Shown here in pieces: positions 1-7,957 of a DNA stretch of 45,547 bases (positions within the stretch are counted from its first letter, which is position 1; each line of letters opens with the position of its first letter). The stretch is taken from NCBI GenBank assembly GCA_020052515.1, contig JAGVOW010000084.1:1-45547 (forward strand), written 5' to 3'. The position numbers were made by a program, and so were the translations under genes. The notes under the pieces were generated by a model. That model was not told where the DNA came from. It saw only the letters and a program-made list of their open reading frames with translations, and did not search any database. Source of the DNA: Brevinematales bacterium. Its GTDB lineage: Bacteria > Spirochaetota > Brevinematia > Brevinematales > JAOACQ01.

Positions 1-1879
1 CTTCCCCATTGGCGTAAAGGGCAGAGTCAAAACTTTCTGCCTGATAAGTATTCCAGCGGAAGACCAGATAAAGCCCTTGAAGCGGCTTCCAGGCAAGGCG
101 AAGGGCCAACATATTTCCTGTTTCGTCTCTGGTAAAATTCCGGAGATTCTGCCACTTAAAAGTCGTCTTAAAATCTTTCTGAAAGAAATAGGCCGAACCG
201 ATCAGGTAAGAACGCAAGTTCTTCTCGTCCAGAAAATCGCTGTATCGGGTTCTTGCTTCTCCCTCCAATTGATTCATCCAGTTCCAATCCAGACGAACGG
301 CGGAATTAAAGCGGAGTTCGTATTTTTGTTTAAACAAAAGATTGGTGGATTTAGAATAAAAATCCGCGTAAAACTGAGTTTCTAATAAAGAAAAATCACA
401 ATTGATCCCGGTAAAAACTCCCAATACGTCTTTTGAGCTATGGAGAATATCGCCGGCATTAGGGGCGTTAAAATTTGTCTGGGCATAATAGCCTAAAAGG
501 GAGGCGCTCCAATTCCCCAGATAAAGCAATCCACCTTGCTCAAAAGAAAGGCCGTCAAATTGAGCGGCTTCTCCATAAAGATTCAAAAAACTGCCGACAA
601 AGCTGTCGTAATAAAAACTGCCGCCCATATTAAAAAACTTCTTGTTCAAATGTTCCTGCCGGGCAAGGGTGAAGCCGGTTGTTGTTTCGGCAACGGGAAT
701 CTTGAATTCAATATTGCCGCCATAATCCAGCTGATTGGTAAGTTTATAGCCTGGGTCATTATCAAAATAGGAATAAAATCCGCTGAGGCGCGGAAGGGGA
801 TAAAAACCGCCCAGGTTAAAAAGCGGGGTGTTCCAGGCAAAGGCGGCGCCTTGAAAGTAGTCGCGTGCTTTATTGTTGTCTGAGTCAGCGGATAGGCTGT
901 AATAAGGTTCAATTCCCCTGTCCAATTTTTTAATGGGCGGCCCGCTGATAGAATACACGGTAGGGTAAAAAGGGCTTCCAAACAAGAGGTTCTGCCCGAA
1001 CCTTATTTTGTAATGCCCTGCAATGATTTTTAAGTCGGTAAAATCCGCTCCTACGTGAAAGCGGGAATGGGCAAAAGCTTCCCTCCATGGAGAGAAAAGA
1101 AGCGAATTGGACACAGTTTTCGCGGCGAAGAAAAACTGAAAATTCCCGATATGAGCGAGTAATTGGTGATTAAAACTATCGCAGGATTCATTTTGATTGG
1201 TTATCCCGTTTGAAGATTGATTTTCCTTATTGTTTTCAAATCCAAGTTTTATTTTTAGTGACAGGCTCTTTTCCGCCGGCGGCTCAATGGAAATAAAGGG
1301 GGAAATATGGTGAAGTTCCGCTTCCGTTAAACCGGCGTTTGTCAGTTCTAATATTTCGGAAATTTCTTTCTGTGCCAGATAATCTTTTACTTTCCGGCTT
1401 TTCTCCTGATCCATAGAAGGAAGCGCCGCGACGGCTTTTGAGCTTGCCTTGTAAAGATTGAGCGGATGAATGAGCAGGTCATTGTAATAATCAACCGCTT
1501 CCTGCATTTCATCAGCGTCCAATCCCTCTACCCAATCCTCAATTTTTTTCGATTGGCTTTCAATATAAAAGTATTTTTTGAGAATTTCCAATGTTTCTTC
1601 ATTGCATCCAAAAAGCAGCAAGTCCTCAAAAGTGGAAATTTCTCCCTTTGATTGACGGTAAGTGATGATTTTTCCGGCCAGGTTTTCTTCCAGTTCAATC
1701 AATCTGAAAAAGCGCTGGAGAGGTTCCGGGCAAATCCGGTTGAGGTCTCTTTTCTCCTGAATAAAATAATTGTAGAACGGATTATTTATATTCGAGAGAG
1801 TGCTTTCCTGAGAGTAAAGACAATGGAAAAAGAATAAAAGCCAGAAGGGCAAAGTGAAAAAAATATTTTTAATTTTCAT
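1..1879 (-). CDS. Helix-hairpin-helix (ComEA-like) protein with outer-membrane beta-barrel, 3' end missing
   Basis: An open frame runs without a stop from an ATG at 1879 off the left edge, giving about 626 residues. A hydrophobic signal peptide (FWLLFFFHCLYS) comes first. Two helix-hairpin-helix-type segments follow: one from about residue 45 (DLNRICPEPLQ, then TFEDLLLFGCNEETLEIL) and one from about 140 (HPLNLYKASSKAVAALP, then ELTNAGLTEAELHHISPF). These resemble the DLN-A-EL-LP-I and F-S-EDL-GI patterns of ComEA-type DNA-binding domains. From about residue 210 the protein alternates polar and aromatic residues in strands typical of an outer-membrane barrel (for example FYPLPRLSGFYSYF, GLLYLGNWSASLLGYY). 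This two-HhH-plus-barrel layout is known from Bacteroidota proteins of unproven function, and a role in DNA handling at the cell surface is inference. The ribosome site is weak. It lies downstream of flbD, separated by a perfect palindrome. Confidence 0.8.
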   Translation of the reverse strand, partial: MKIKNIFFTLPFWLLFFFHCLYSQESTLSNINNPFYNYFIQEKRDLNRICPEPLQRFFRLIELEENLAGKIITYRQSKGEISTFEDLLLFGCNEETLEILKKYFYIESQSKKIEDWVEGLDADEMQEAVDYYNDLLIHPLNLYKASSKAVAALPSMDQEKSRKVKDYLAQKEISEILELTNAGLTEAELHHISPFISIEPPAEKSLSLKIKLGFENNKENQSSNGITNQNESCDSFNHQLLAHIGNFQFFFAAKTVSNSLLFSPWREAFAHSRFHVGADFTDLKIIAGHYKIRFGQNLLFGSPFYPTVYSISGPPIKKLDRGIEPYYSLSADSDNNKARDYFQGAAFAWNTPLFNLGGFYPLPRLSGFYSYFDNDPGYKLTNQLDYGGNIEFKIPVAETTTGFTLARQEHLNKKFFNMGGSFYYDSFVGSFLNLYGEAAQFDGLSFEQGGLLYLGNWSASLLGYYAQTNFNAPNAGDILHSSKDVLGVFTGINCDFSLLETQFYADFYSKSTNLLFKQKYELRFNSAVRLDWNWMNQLEGEARTRYSDFLDEKNLRSYLIGSAYFFQKDFKTTFKWQNLRNFTRDETGNMLALRLAWKPLQGLYLVFRWNTYQAESFDSALYANGE

Positions 1880-1908
1880 AAATCCATATTTATTAAGATT
1901 ATTGTATT

Positions 1909-1954
1909 CATCTTATTATAGGCGCGGTTAATTAACCGCGCCTATAATAAGATG
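1909..1954. repeat. Perfect 46-bp palindrome between flbD and the HhH-barrel gene
   Basis: Positions 1909-1931 are the exact reverse complement of 1932-1954, with no loop at the DNA level. Each arm reads CATCTTATTATAGGCGCGG followed by TTAA. It can extrude as a cruciform or form a long RNA hairpin on either strand. Neither side has a strong run of T. On the plus side the next bases are moderately T-rich. It could be a two-way terminator or a short mobile repeat. Confidence 0.9.
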
Positions 1955-1992
1955 TACTATTTTAAAACTTTTTTAGTTTTTAGACAAGTATT

Positions 1993-2190
1993 TTACAGGG
2001 CGCTGTTTCGAATAGCTTTTCCTAAAAATTGGGAAAATTGGTTCTCAATATCTTCGATTTTTTCTTTGACCACGACTCTGCGGCCGGAGTTGAAAAGTAC
2101 TACGGTAGTGTCAAGTGTTTGTTCATAAGATTCAATTAAGAATGGATTTATGGTGTATTTTTCACCATTGAGGCGGGAAACGTGGATCAT
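1993..2190 (-). CDS. flbD: FlbD family flagellar protein
   Basis: This is a 65-residue protein beginning MIHVSRLNGEKYTINPFLIE, the typical opening of FlbD (PF06289), followed by TVVLFNSGRRVVVKE. The family is small, cytosolic and encoded in motility operons of spirochaetes and clostridia next to flgE and motA. Its biochemical function is not settled. The start at 2190 is preferred to the ATG at 2196 because AAAGGA lies six bases upstream of 2190 but directly abuts 2196. It follows flgE on the same strand, with an inverted pair of GC-rich repeats between them. The usual downstream motA is absent. Confidence 0.9.
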   Translation of the reverse strand: MIHVSRLNGEKYTINPFLIESYEQTLDTTVVLFNSGRRVVVKEKIEDIENQFSQFLGKAIRNSAL

Positions 2191-2210
2191 AAGCATTCCT
2201 TTATTACTTT

Positions 2211-2296
2211 TTCTCCCCCTTTCAAAGGGGGTTGGGGGGATTTCCCTCGTGACTGTGTAACTTTAAATCCCCCTAGCCCCCTTTAAAAAGGGGGAA
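2211..2296. repeat. Family A GC-rich repeat, inverted pair
   Basis: Two copies face each other: 2211-2250 (CCCCCTTTCAAAGGGGG, then TTGGGGGGATTT) and 2265-2296 (AAATCCCCCTAGCCCCC, then TTTAAAAAGGGGG). Each copy is itself a hairpin of CCCCC-TTT and AAA-GGGGG. Together they form a long imperfect inverted repeat between flgE and flbD. Related copies are at 3725-3754, 12393-12425, 32967-33052 and 42322-42364. Confidence 0.85.
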
Positions 2297-2299
2297 CTA

Positions 2300-3664
2300 T
2301 TATCTCTTCAACTGCAATATTTCCCGAAGCATATCATCGCTGGTTGTAACCACGCGGGAATTAGCCTGAAAGCCCCTTTCAGTCACAATCATATCAGTGA
2401 ATGTTTCTGACAGGTCAACATTACTCATTTCCAGGGCGCCGGCGTAAATCTTGCCTCTTCCCTGGGTTCCAGCAGCTCCGGTATTTACCATTCCGGAGTT
2501 GTTTGATTCAGTATAAAGGCTTTCCCCTTCTTTAGTCAAAGCCATAGGGTTGACAAAAGCCCCAATGGCAATCTGCCCAAGGATTCTTCTTTCACCATTG
2601 GAATAAGAACCAGTTACGGTTCCAGAATCATCTATTTTAAACGATTCCAGATAGGACATTTCATAACCGTCCTGGAAATAAGCGCGGGTTGTAGTAGGAG
2701 AGCTGAATTGAGTAATAGAATCTTTTACCTGGCCGGTAGCGCCCAGGTCTAAACTAAAGTTTCTGGTTTCGCCGTCGGGAAGGGTATAAACAACATTAGC
2801 GGTCAGCTGGCCGGTTGCGGCTTCCTGAGGATTTGTTCCATTTGCTTCCCGGATGGAAGCGATGGTTCCATTGGTATTAAAGTTCATAAGAAGCTGGTTG
2901 TTGGTATCCACTTTTGCCCCGCCGATATTCATGCGGATATTGTTCGCGTCAATTCCATCAATGGTGACATTCGCGCGCCATTGGTTAAGGGCCTCTTTTC
3001 TGAAGTTGACTACCATTCTTCTCTTTGTACCATATCGGTCCACGACATCAATGCTGGTAGAATGGGTGTTCTTTATCAAATCATCCGGCGATGGATTTGG
3101 CCCCAATATAGGGGTGTCTAAATTCAGGTTGCTCTTCAACTTCGCGTTCGTTGTTTCTCTTGCTTCCAGCTTTTCCATAATGGGGATTTTAGTGTCTTCT
3201 AAAGGCGCGGAAGTATTGATAATACGGTCGCCGTTTTGAAGCGTGACGGCGTTCCACCCTTGAACTTTTAAGCCGTTTGCGTTGACCAGCAGTCCATCCC
3301 GGTCAATCATAAAATTACCCGCGCGGGTATAAAATGTCCTTTCACCCTGCTTTAAGGTAAAGAATCCCTCGCCTGTTATAGCGAGGTCTGTGTTTTTACC
3401 CGTGGTTTGAACGCTTCCCTGGTTCATAAGCGTATCAATGCTGGCTACTGTCATGCCGAGGCCGACCTGACGGGGATTTAAACCCCCTCTTTCGTCAGTA
3501 GGCTTTGCCGCGCCTGTGAGGGTCTGGGATAAAATATCCTGGAAGGTTACTCTTCCCTTTTTAAATCCCGTTGTATTGACATTGGCAACATTGTTACCAA
3601 TTACATCCATTCTGGTCTGGTGGTTCTGCAATCCGGAAACCGCAGAATAAAGAGATCTCATCAT
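2300..3664 (-). CDS. flgE: Flagellar hook protein FlgE
   Basis: This 454-residue protein is the building block of the flagellar hook, which joins rod to filament. The N-terminus (SLYSAVSGLQNHQTRMDVIG, then NNVANVNTTGFK) and C-terminus (GALEMSNVDLSETFTDMI, then QANSRVVTTSDDMLREILQL) are the paired coiled-coil segments and FlgBB rod/hook domains of the family. The middle part (TGEGFFTLKQGERTFYTRAG) is the FlgE/F/G core. The length is normal for a hook. The sequence contains no cysteine. The stretch AKLKSNLNLDTP carries Ser where, from memory of the family, spirochaete hooks have the cross-linking Cys. An AGGAG lies six bases upstream of the start. It follows flgD after a family A repeat. Confidence 0.96.
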   Translation of the reverse strand: MMRSLYSAVSGLQNHQTRMDVIGNNVANVNTTGFKKGRVTFQDILSQTLTGAAKPTDERGGLNPRQVGLGMTVASIDTLMNQGSVQTTGKNTDLAITGEGFFTLKQGERTFYTRAGNFMIDRDGLLVNANGLKVQGWNAVTLQNGDRIINTSAPLEDTKIPIMEKLEARETTNAKLKSNLNLDTPILGPNPSPDDLIKNTHSTSIDVVDRYGTKRRMVVNFRKEALNQWRANVTIDGIDANNIRMNIGGAKVDTNNQLLMNFNTNGTIASIREANGTNPQEAATGQLTANVVYTLPDGETRNFSLDLGATGQVKDSITQFSSPTTTRAYFQDGYEMSYLESFKIDDSGTVTGSYSNGERRILGQIAIGAFVNPMALTKEGESLYTESNNSGMVNTGAAGTQGRGKIYAGALEMSNVDLSETFTDMIVTERGFQANSRVVTTSDDMLREILQLKR

Positions 3665-3724
3665 AAACTGCTCCTATGTAAAATTTGCGTATTGTCAAAA
3701 ACTTTCGATAACTTATCTCCCTGC

Positions 3725-3754
3725 TCCCCCTTTTCAAAGGGGGTCGGGGGAATT
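3725..3754. repeat. Family A GC-rich repeat, single copy
   Basis: One copy with CCCCCTTTTCAAAGGGGG and the trailing TCGGGGGAATTT lies between flgD and flgE, just downstream of the flgD stop. It can form a strong RNA hairpin within the operon transcript. Confidence 0.85.
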
Positions 3755-3762
3755 TCTCTTCT

Positions 3763-4380
3763 TTATTCTAAAATAGGGACTTCTCTTCCTCTCTGAATGG
3801 AAGAATTTGCGTCGTAAGATTCCATATAGGGATCTAAAACAGAGGCATTTATCGCCGCATCAATTTGTTCTTCTTTCATTTCTATCTTTTGGTTTTCTTT
3901 TAGCATAGAAAACTGCTCGGCATTACTTACCTGAGGGTTGCTGACCTGCTGGATCTGTTCCAGCGTTACATCAGTGCCATTAATAGAAAGAGAGGTATTT
4001 CCTTCTCTTATCTTGATGCTTTCTACGGTGCCGCTGCTGACATTCCCCAATTCATCCTGCCATACCACATTTTTATTGACCAGTCCTACTGCTTTCGAAA
4101 AAGCAAATTCTTTGGTCAGATTCTTCATGTTGTCTGTCAGATTATTCATTTGTTTGAGAGAGGTAAATTGCGCCATCTGGCCAATAAATTCCTTGTCTTC
4201 TAGAGGCTTTGTCGGATCTTGAGTCTTGAGCTGAGTGATCAGAAGCTTCATAAAATCAGCTTCTTCTAAAGTGCTTTTGCTGACAATTTTCTGGTCTTCT
4301 TTCAGCTTTTTGTTAAAGCCATCGACCCGGTAATTGAGTTCATTCATCTCCTGCGGAGATAATTGGGTATTCACTGTCAT
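3763..4380 (-). CDS. flgD: Flagellar hook assembly scaffold FlgD
   Basis: This 205-residue protein is the hook-cap scaffold that guides FlgE assembly and is later replaced. The conserved N-terminal part is clear (ADFMKLLITQLKTQDPTKPL, then DKEFIGQMAQFTSLKQMNNL). A second part (VGLVNKNVVWQDELGNVSSG) matches the Tudor-like region. The FlgD Ig-like region of enterobacterial homologues seems to be missing, as in many short FlgD proteins. The start is supported by GGGGAGG upstream. It begins 11 bases after the fliK stop, so the two are probably one transcript. The C-terminal 40 residues are hydrophilic and not recognisable. Confidence 0.95.
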   Translation of the reverse strand: MTVNTQLSPQEMNELNYRVDGFNKKLKEDQKIVSKSTLEEADFMKLLITQLKTQDPTKPLEDKEFIGQMAQFTSLKQMNNLTDNMKNLTKEFAFSKAVGLVNKNVVWQDELGNVSSGTVESIKIREGNTSLSINGTDVTLEQIQQVSNPQVSNAEQFSMLKENQKIEMKEEQIDAAINASVLDPYMESYDANSSIQRGREVPILE

Positions 4381-4391
4381 AAAGCCTCCCC

Positions 4392-5690
4392 TTATGCTAG
4401 GTAGTTTATACTGGAATCATAAAGACCTTTTGAATTTATGATTCCATTCTCGTCAAAATTAACAGTTTCAAGGTTTTCCCCGTTGTAAAGGCCGCTGCCC
4501 TTCTCAAAAGCGCTTTTATTTTCACCGCCGCCTTCCCCTTGCCCCAAACTGACATCCAGATTTGTTAGAAGAATCCCGGCTTGCTGTAGCGCTCTTTGTA
4601 AGTCGCCCAAATTCTGGTCAAAGAGGGCTTTTGCCTCCGGCGTAGACACCACGATTTTTCCCAGAATCTGGCCTTCTTCAAAAGTGAACTTCATATTCAT
4701 TTTGCCAAGCTCCGGCGGGGTCAGGCTCATTTTAAGTTCGCTCTTTCCGTCTTTTAAAGTAACCAGCGCTTTGCCGGTAATATTTTGAAAAAGAGCTTCC
4801 AGATTTGCTTTGCTGACATGAGAAGCATAGCTGGTATAATGCTTTGCGGCAATGTTCTGAGAAGCCTCCGTTTTATTATTAGATAAATTCATTTCCCGAA
4901 CTTTAAGCAAATCGCTGTTTTCTGTGTCCATTTTCTGACCCATTTTATTGGACTCTATCTTCTTTGCGGCAGCTTCGTTTTGAATAGATGGAGCGGTTTT
5001 TTCTGAAAGAGCGCTGTCTTTTGCTGTTTTACTCGGCAAAGCCGGATTTTCTTTTTCTTCGGGAGACCTTTTGTCTATTACCTTGACTTTGTTTCCCGCT
5101 TTATTGTCAGTTTCCTGCTCTGAAATTTTTTGTCCGGCGGCATTGTCTTGAAGTACTTCTGTTTTATTATCTTTTGATCCGGTCTGGCTGGAATAAATAG
5201 AATTAATTTCTTCGAGGTTTTTTTTCCAGAACTTCAGGAAGTTTTGGAGGCCTTTTTGATTGGACGGATCCAATAGCTGGCTCAATTGAGATAAAAGGCT
5301 GTTTAAAAGCTGCGAAAGATCACTGTTAAATTGTTTCAGGTCAAAAGGATTAGCCGAAGATTCACCGGCTGCTTTTTGTAAAATAACTTTTATCTTTTCA
5401 AGCAGGGATTTTATTTCTTCGACAGGCAGTGATTCGGATTGTCCGGAGTTTTCACATATTTTTTTTAGATTTTCTTCCAACTTCTTTATTTTATCGCTCA
5501 ATTCCTGAATGGATGTATTTTCTTTGCGCTCACTGATTCTCTCCGGTTCTTTAGAAACACTTTTTAAGGTTTCCAGAAAAGATTTGTCTTTTAACGATTT
5601 TTCTTCTTTTCGGTCCATTTTTGTCAACCGAACCTCATTAACTTTCGATGAATTTTCTGCCGCCGGCAGGCTAAACATTCTTTCCATCAT
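4392..5690 (-). CDS. fliK: Flagellar hook-length control protein FliK
   Basis: This 432-residue protein controls hook length and switches export specificity. The first 290 residues are low-complexity and rich in Lys, Glu, Ser and Asn, with coiled-coil potential, as is usual for the ruler region. The C-terminal domain is the recognisable Flg_hook domain (PF02120): LVTLKDGKSELKMSLTPPEL, then GKIVVSTPEAKALFDQNLGD and LQQAGILLTNLDVSL. The start ATG-ATG has AAGGA about 12 bases upstream. It heads the visible flagellar block. In spirochaete motility operons fliK follows fliG-fliH-fliI and flbB, but here the upstream gene is divergent, so the block starts at fliK. Confidence 0.93.
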   Translation of the reverse strand: MMERMFSLPAAENSSKVNEVRLTKMDRKEEKSLKDKSFLETLKSVSKEPERISERKENTSIQELSDKIKKLEENLKKICENSGQSESLPVEEIKSLLEKIKVILQKAAGESSANPFDLKQFNSDLSQLLNSLLSQLSQLLDPSNQKGLQNFLKFWKKNLEEINSIYSSQTGSKDNKTEVLQDNAAGQKISEQETDNKAGNKVKVIDKRSPEEKENPALPSKTAKDSALSEKTAPSIQNEAAAKKIESNKMGQKMDTENSDLLKVREMNLSNNKTEASQNIAAKHYTSYASHVSKANLEALFQNITGKALVTLKDGKSELKMSLTPPELGKMNMKFTFEEGQILGKIVVSTPEAKALFDQNLGDLQRALQQAGILLTNLDVSLGQGEGGGENKSAFEKGSGLYNGENLETVNFDENGIINSKGLYDSSINYLA

Positions 5691-5856
5691 AGTAGGTTTA
5701 CATCCTTATAATGGTCTTCATGAATGATTTTCGGTAGATTTGGAAAAAGTTTAAGGGAAAGCCCATGTATTTTTGGTGGAATAGTTTTTTATTTGCCGCA
5801 CTTCACTTTAAGGGATCTTCTTTCCGAAAATTACTCATATTTTATGTGGGGATTTT

Positions 5857-7110
5857 GTGCAGGAAGAAGGTTTGTTGGATATTTCTGTACTCTATGTGGA
5901 AGACAGCCAGGAAAGCCGTGAGGAAATGCTGGTCTTTTTGAATTTGAAGGTAAAGAAAATCTGGACAGCGGAAAATGGCTTGCAGGCGTTGAAAACTTTT
6001 AGTGAGGTAAAGCCGGATTTAATTATCAGCGATTTAGACATGCCTCAAATGAACGGCATAGAAATGGTAAAAGAAATCCGGAAAGAAAACAGAAATGTCC
6101 CTATTATTATTGTCAGTGAAAAATGCGATTTTAATTATGTCATTCAAGCTTTTAATTCTGGAGTGAAGCATTTTCTGGAAAAGCCGGTGGATTTCTCTCA
6201 ATTGGAAGCGTGTCTGGCGGGTTATGAGAAAGATATTCAATACGAGAAAGCCATTGTGAAGCAGAAAAATCTGATAAAAGCTATTCTGGACTTTCAAGAA
6301 AATATGATTGTTTTGACCAATGGAAAAGAAATATTGAATGTGAACAAAAAGTTTGCCGACTTTTTTGGTTTCCAGGATTTAAAAGACATTGATTTATCTG
6401 ATTTTTTTGTCCGGGAAGAAGGATACATTTATAATATAGACGGAAACAATTGGCTGGAGTATCTGCTGGGGAGCAGTAATATTGCCCATAAAGTGAAGCT
6501 GCTGGGCAAAAATCGTTCTGAAAGCCAGATATTTTTTATCCAGATCAATCAATTTGAGATGGAAGAAAATTATTTCATTATTTCTTTTAGCGATATCACT
6601 GAATTGGAAAAAGAAAAAAAGGTCATTGAACATCAGGCCGAAACGGACCATCTTACCAATCTTTACAACCGGCTGAAGTTTGAGAATGTTCTTTCTCAGG
6701 AATGTATACGTAGCAGCCGGTATAAAAATAAGTTGGGCATGATCATGATTGATATTGACAATTTCAAAAAAATCAATGACTCTTATGGCCATCTGGCTGG
6801 GGACAATGTATTAAAAGAATTAGTCGCAGTGGTAAATTTTTCTATTCGGAAAACAGATATTTTTACCCGGTGGGGCGGGGAAGAATTTGTCATTCTGGCT
6901 ACAGAAACTGATTTGCCAGGAGTGGCTTTGTTTGCGGAAAGAGTCCGCGCTGACATTGAAAACCATAATTTTCCTGAGGTGGGTAAGGTTACTTGCAGTC
7001 TTGGGATAGCGGAATATGTTGAAAATGAACCAAAGGAAAACTTTATTAAGCGAGCGGATGAAGCGCTTTACCGGGCAAAATTTTATGGCAAAAACAGAGT
7101 GGAAAAATAG
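5857..7110 (+). CDS. Response regulator with PAS and GGDEF domains (diguanylate cyclase)
   Basis: This 417-residue cytosolic protein is predicted to make cyclic di-GMP from GTP when its receiver domain is phosphorylated. The REC domain covers residues about 8-125, with VLYVED, phosphoacceptor Asp59 in IISDLDMPQMNG, Ser87 and Lys109 (FLEKPVD). A PAS-like domain lies at about 145-250 (MIVLTNGKEILNVNKKFADF). The GGDEF domain spans about 260-415, with an intact GGEEF active site at 340-344 and an inhibitory I-site RKTD at 331-334. The start is GTG at 5857 with a GGGG upstream, because later starts would lose the first REC strand. It is divergent from the fliK-flgD-flgE-flbD block, so a link to motility or biofilm control is a fair inference. 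The partner kinase is not in view. Confidence 0.95.
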   Translation: MQEEGLLDISVLYVEDSQESREEMLVFLNLKVKKIWTAENGLQALKTFSEVKPDLIISDLDMPQMNGIEMVKEIRKENRNVPIIIVSEKCDFNYVIQAFNSGVKHFLEKPVDFSQLEACLAGYEKDIQYEKAIVKQKNLIKAILDFQENMIVLTNGKEILNVNKKFADFFGFQDLKDIDLSDFFVREEGYIYNIDGNNWLEYLLGSSNIAHKVKLLGKNRSESQIFFIQINQFEMEENYFIISFSDITELEKEKKVIEHQAETDHLTNLYNRLKFENVLSQECIRSSRYKNKLGMIMIDIDNFKKINDSYGHLAGDNVLKELVAVVNFSIRKTDIFTRWGGEEFVILATETDLPGVALFAERVRADIENHNFPEVGKVTCSLGIAEYVENEPKENFIKRADEALYRAKFYGKNRVEK

Positions 7111-7123
7111 GAGGAAAGGGAAA

Positions 7124-7405
7124 ATGAGGGAAAAGCAGCATGTAAAAGGCAAAAGCAAAGGAAAAATAATGCTTTACGCTTTGAGCACCTGTGTCTGGTG
7201 CAGAAAAACTAAAAAGCTTTTAGATAGTCTGGGCGTAGAATACGATTATGTGGATATGGACCAGCTGGAAGACGATATTCGTAGTGAGTTTGACCGTGAG
7301 CTCGAAAACTGGAATAAAAACACGTCTTTTCCTACTCTTGTCATTAATGACAATAAATGTATAGTTGGTTTTGAGGAAGAAAAAATTCGCCAGGAGCTAG
7401 AGTGA
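7124..7405 (+). CDS. Glutaredoxin-like protein with CVWC active site
   Basis: This 93-residue protein has a thioredoxin fold. The redox pair is Cys23-Cys26 (LYALSTCVWCRKTKKLLDSL), and the cis-proline is Pro70 (TSFPTLVIND). An insert of charged residues lies between them (LEDDIRSEFDRELENW). The start at 7124 is preferred to the upstream in-frame ATG at 7016 because GAGGAAAGGG lies just before it and the longer form overlaps the upstream gene. It ends three bases before a ferredoxin-thioredoxin reductase catalytic subunit. The pair therefore probably works as reductase and disulfide substrate, ferredoxin or rubredoxin supplying electrons instead of NADPH. Confidence 0.9.
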   Translation: MREKQHVKGKSKGKIMLYALSTCVWCRKTKKLLDSLGVEYDYVDMDQLEDDIRSEFDRELENWNKNTSFPTLVINDNKCIVGFEEEKIRQELE

Positions 7406-7408
7406 TTT

Positions 7409-7918
7409 ATGGAAGAAATAATAATTTCTCCGGAAGAGATCAAACAGGTTTACCAAAAGCTTTTCCGGGAAGCGGAAGCTGGGGGCTATCATTTAAATCC
7501 GGATATTGAGTTTACAAAGGACTTAATACAGGGCCTGCTTGTCAATGAAAAGCGTTATGGTTACTGGGCTTGTCCATGCAGGCTGGCCTCTGGAGGAAAA
7601 GAGGAAGATCTGGATATTATTTGTCCTTGTGATTACCGCGACGCTGATATTACTGCTTATGATGCTTGCTATTGCGCGCTTTATGTTTCTCAGGAGATTG
7701 TAGAAGGAAAAAAGAAAGCGCACCCTATCCCTGAACGCCGTCCGCCGAAAGGGCAGAGAAAGCCGGTTTTACAGCCGGAATCTCCTCGGAATATTAGTTC
7801 ACTGCCTCTTCCTGTTTGGCGCTGCAAGGTTTGCGGTTATTTATGCGGGCGTGAAAACCCGCCTGAAAATTGCCCGATTTGTAAAGCTAAAAAAGAGCGA
7901 TTTGAACGGTTTATATAG
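7409..7918 (+). CDS. Ferredoxin-thioredoxin reductase catalytic subunit fused to rubredoxin
   Basis: This 169-residue protein joins two redox modules. Residues 1-100 are an FTR catalytic subunit, with [4Fe-4S] and active-site cysteines in CPC (55/57), CPC (72/74) and CYC (87/89), within [10 protein letters not shown] and [15 protein letters not shown]. The spacings are X14 and X12, not the X16 and X8 of plant FTR, as in non-photosynthetic homologues. After a basic, Pro-rich linker, residues 136-169 form a compact rubredoxin domain with Cys139/142 (WRCKVCGY) and Cys155/158 (ENCPICK). It follows the glutaredoxin gene by three bases. Inference: the rubredoxin delivers single electrons to the FTR cluster, which then reduces the neighbouring glutaredoxin. 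No FTR variable subunit is in view. Confidence 0.93.
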   Translation: MEEIIISPEEIKQVYQKLFREAEAGGYHLNPDIEFTKDLIQGLLVNEKRYGYWACPCRLASGGKEEDLDIICPCDYRDADITAYDACYCALYVSQEIVEGKKKAHPIPERRPPKGQRKPVLQPESPRNISSLPLPVWRCKVCGYLCGRENPPENCPICKAKKERFERFI

Positions 7919-7957
7919 GACAATTCTATTCCCAGGCTTTTGGAATAAATCAGCGCA

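Noticed and set aside
77-1837. Several plus-strand frames of 61-115 residues at the left edge
   Set aside because: They are shadows of the continuous minus-strand HhH-barrel frame, which has signal peptide and domains. The plus frames have no ribosome sites or recognisable motifs.
5691-5856. Sigma-28 or sigma-54 flagellar promoter upstream of fliK
   Set aside because: I looked for TAAA-N15-GCCGATAA and TGGC-N9-TTGC on the minus strand and found no match at correct spacing.
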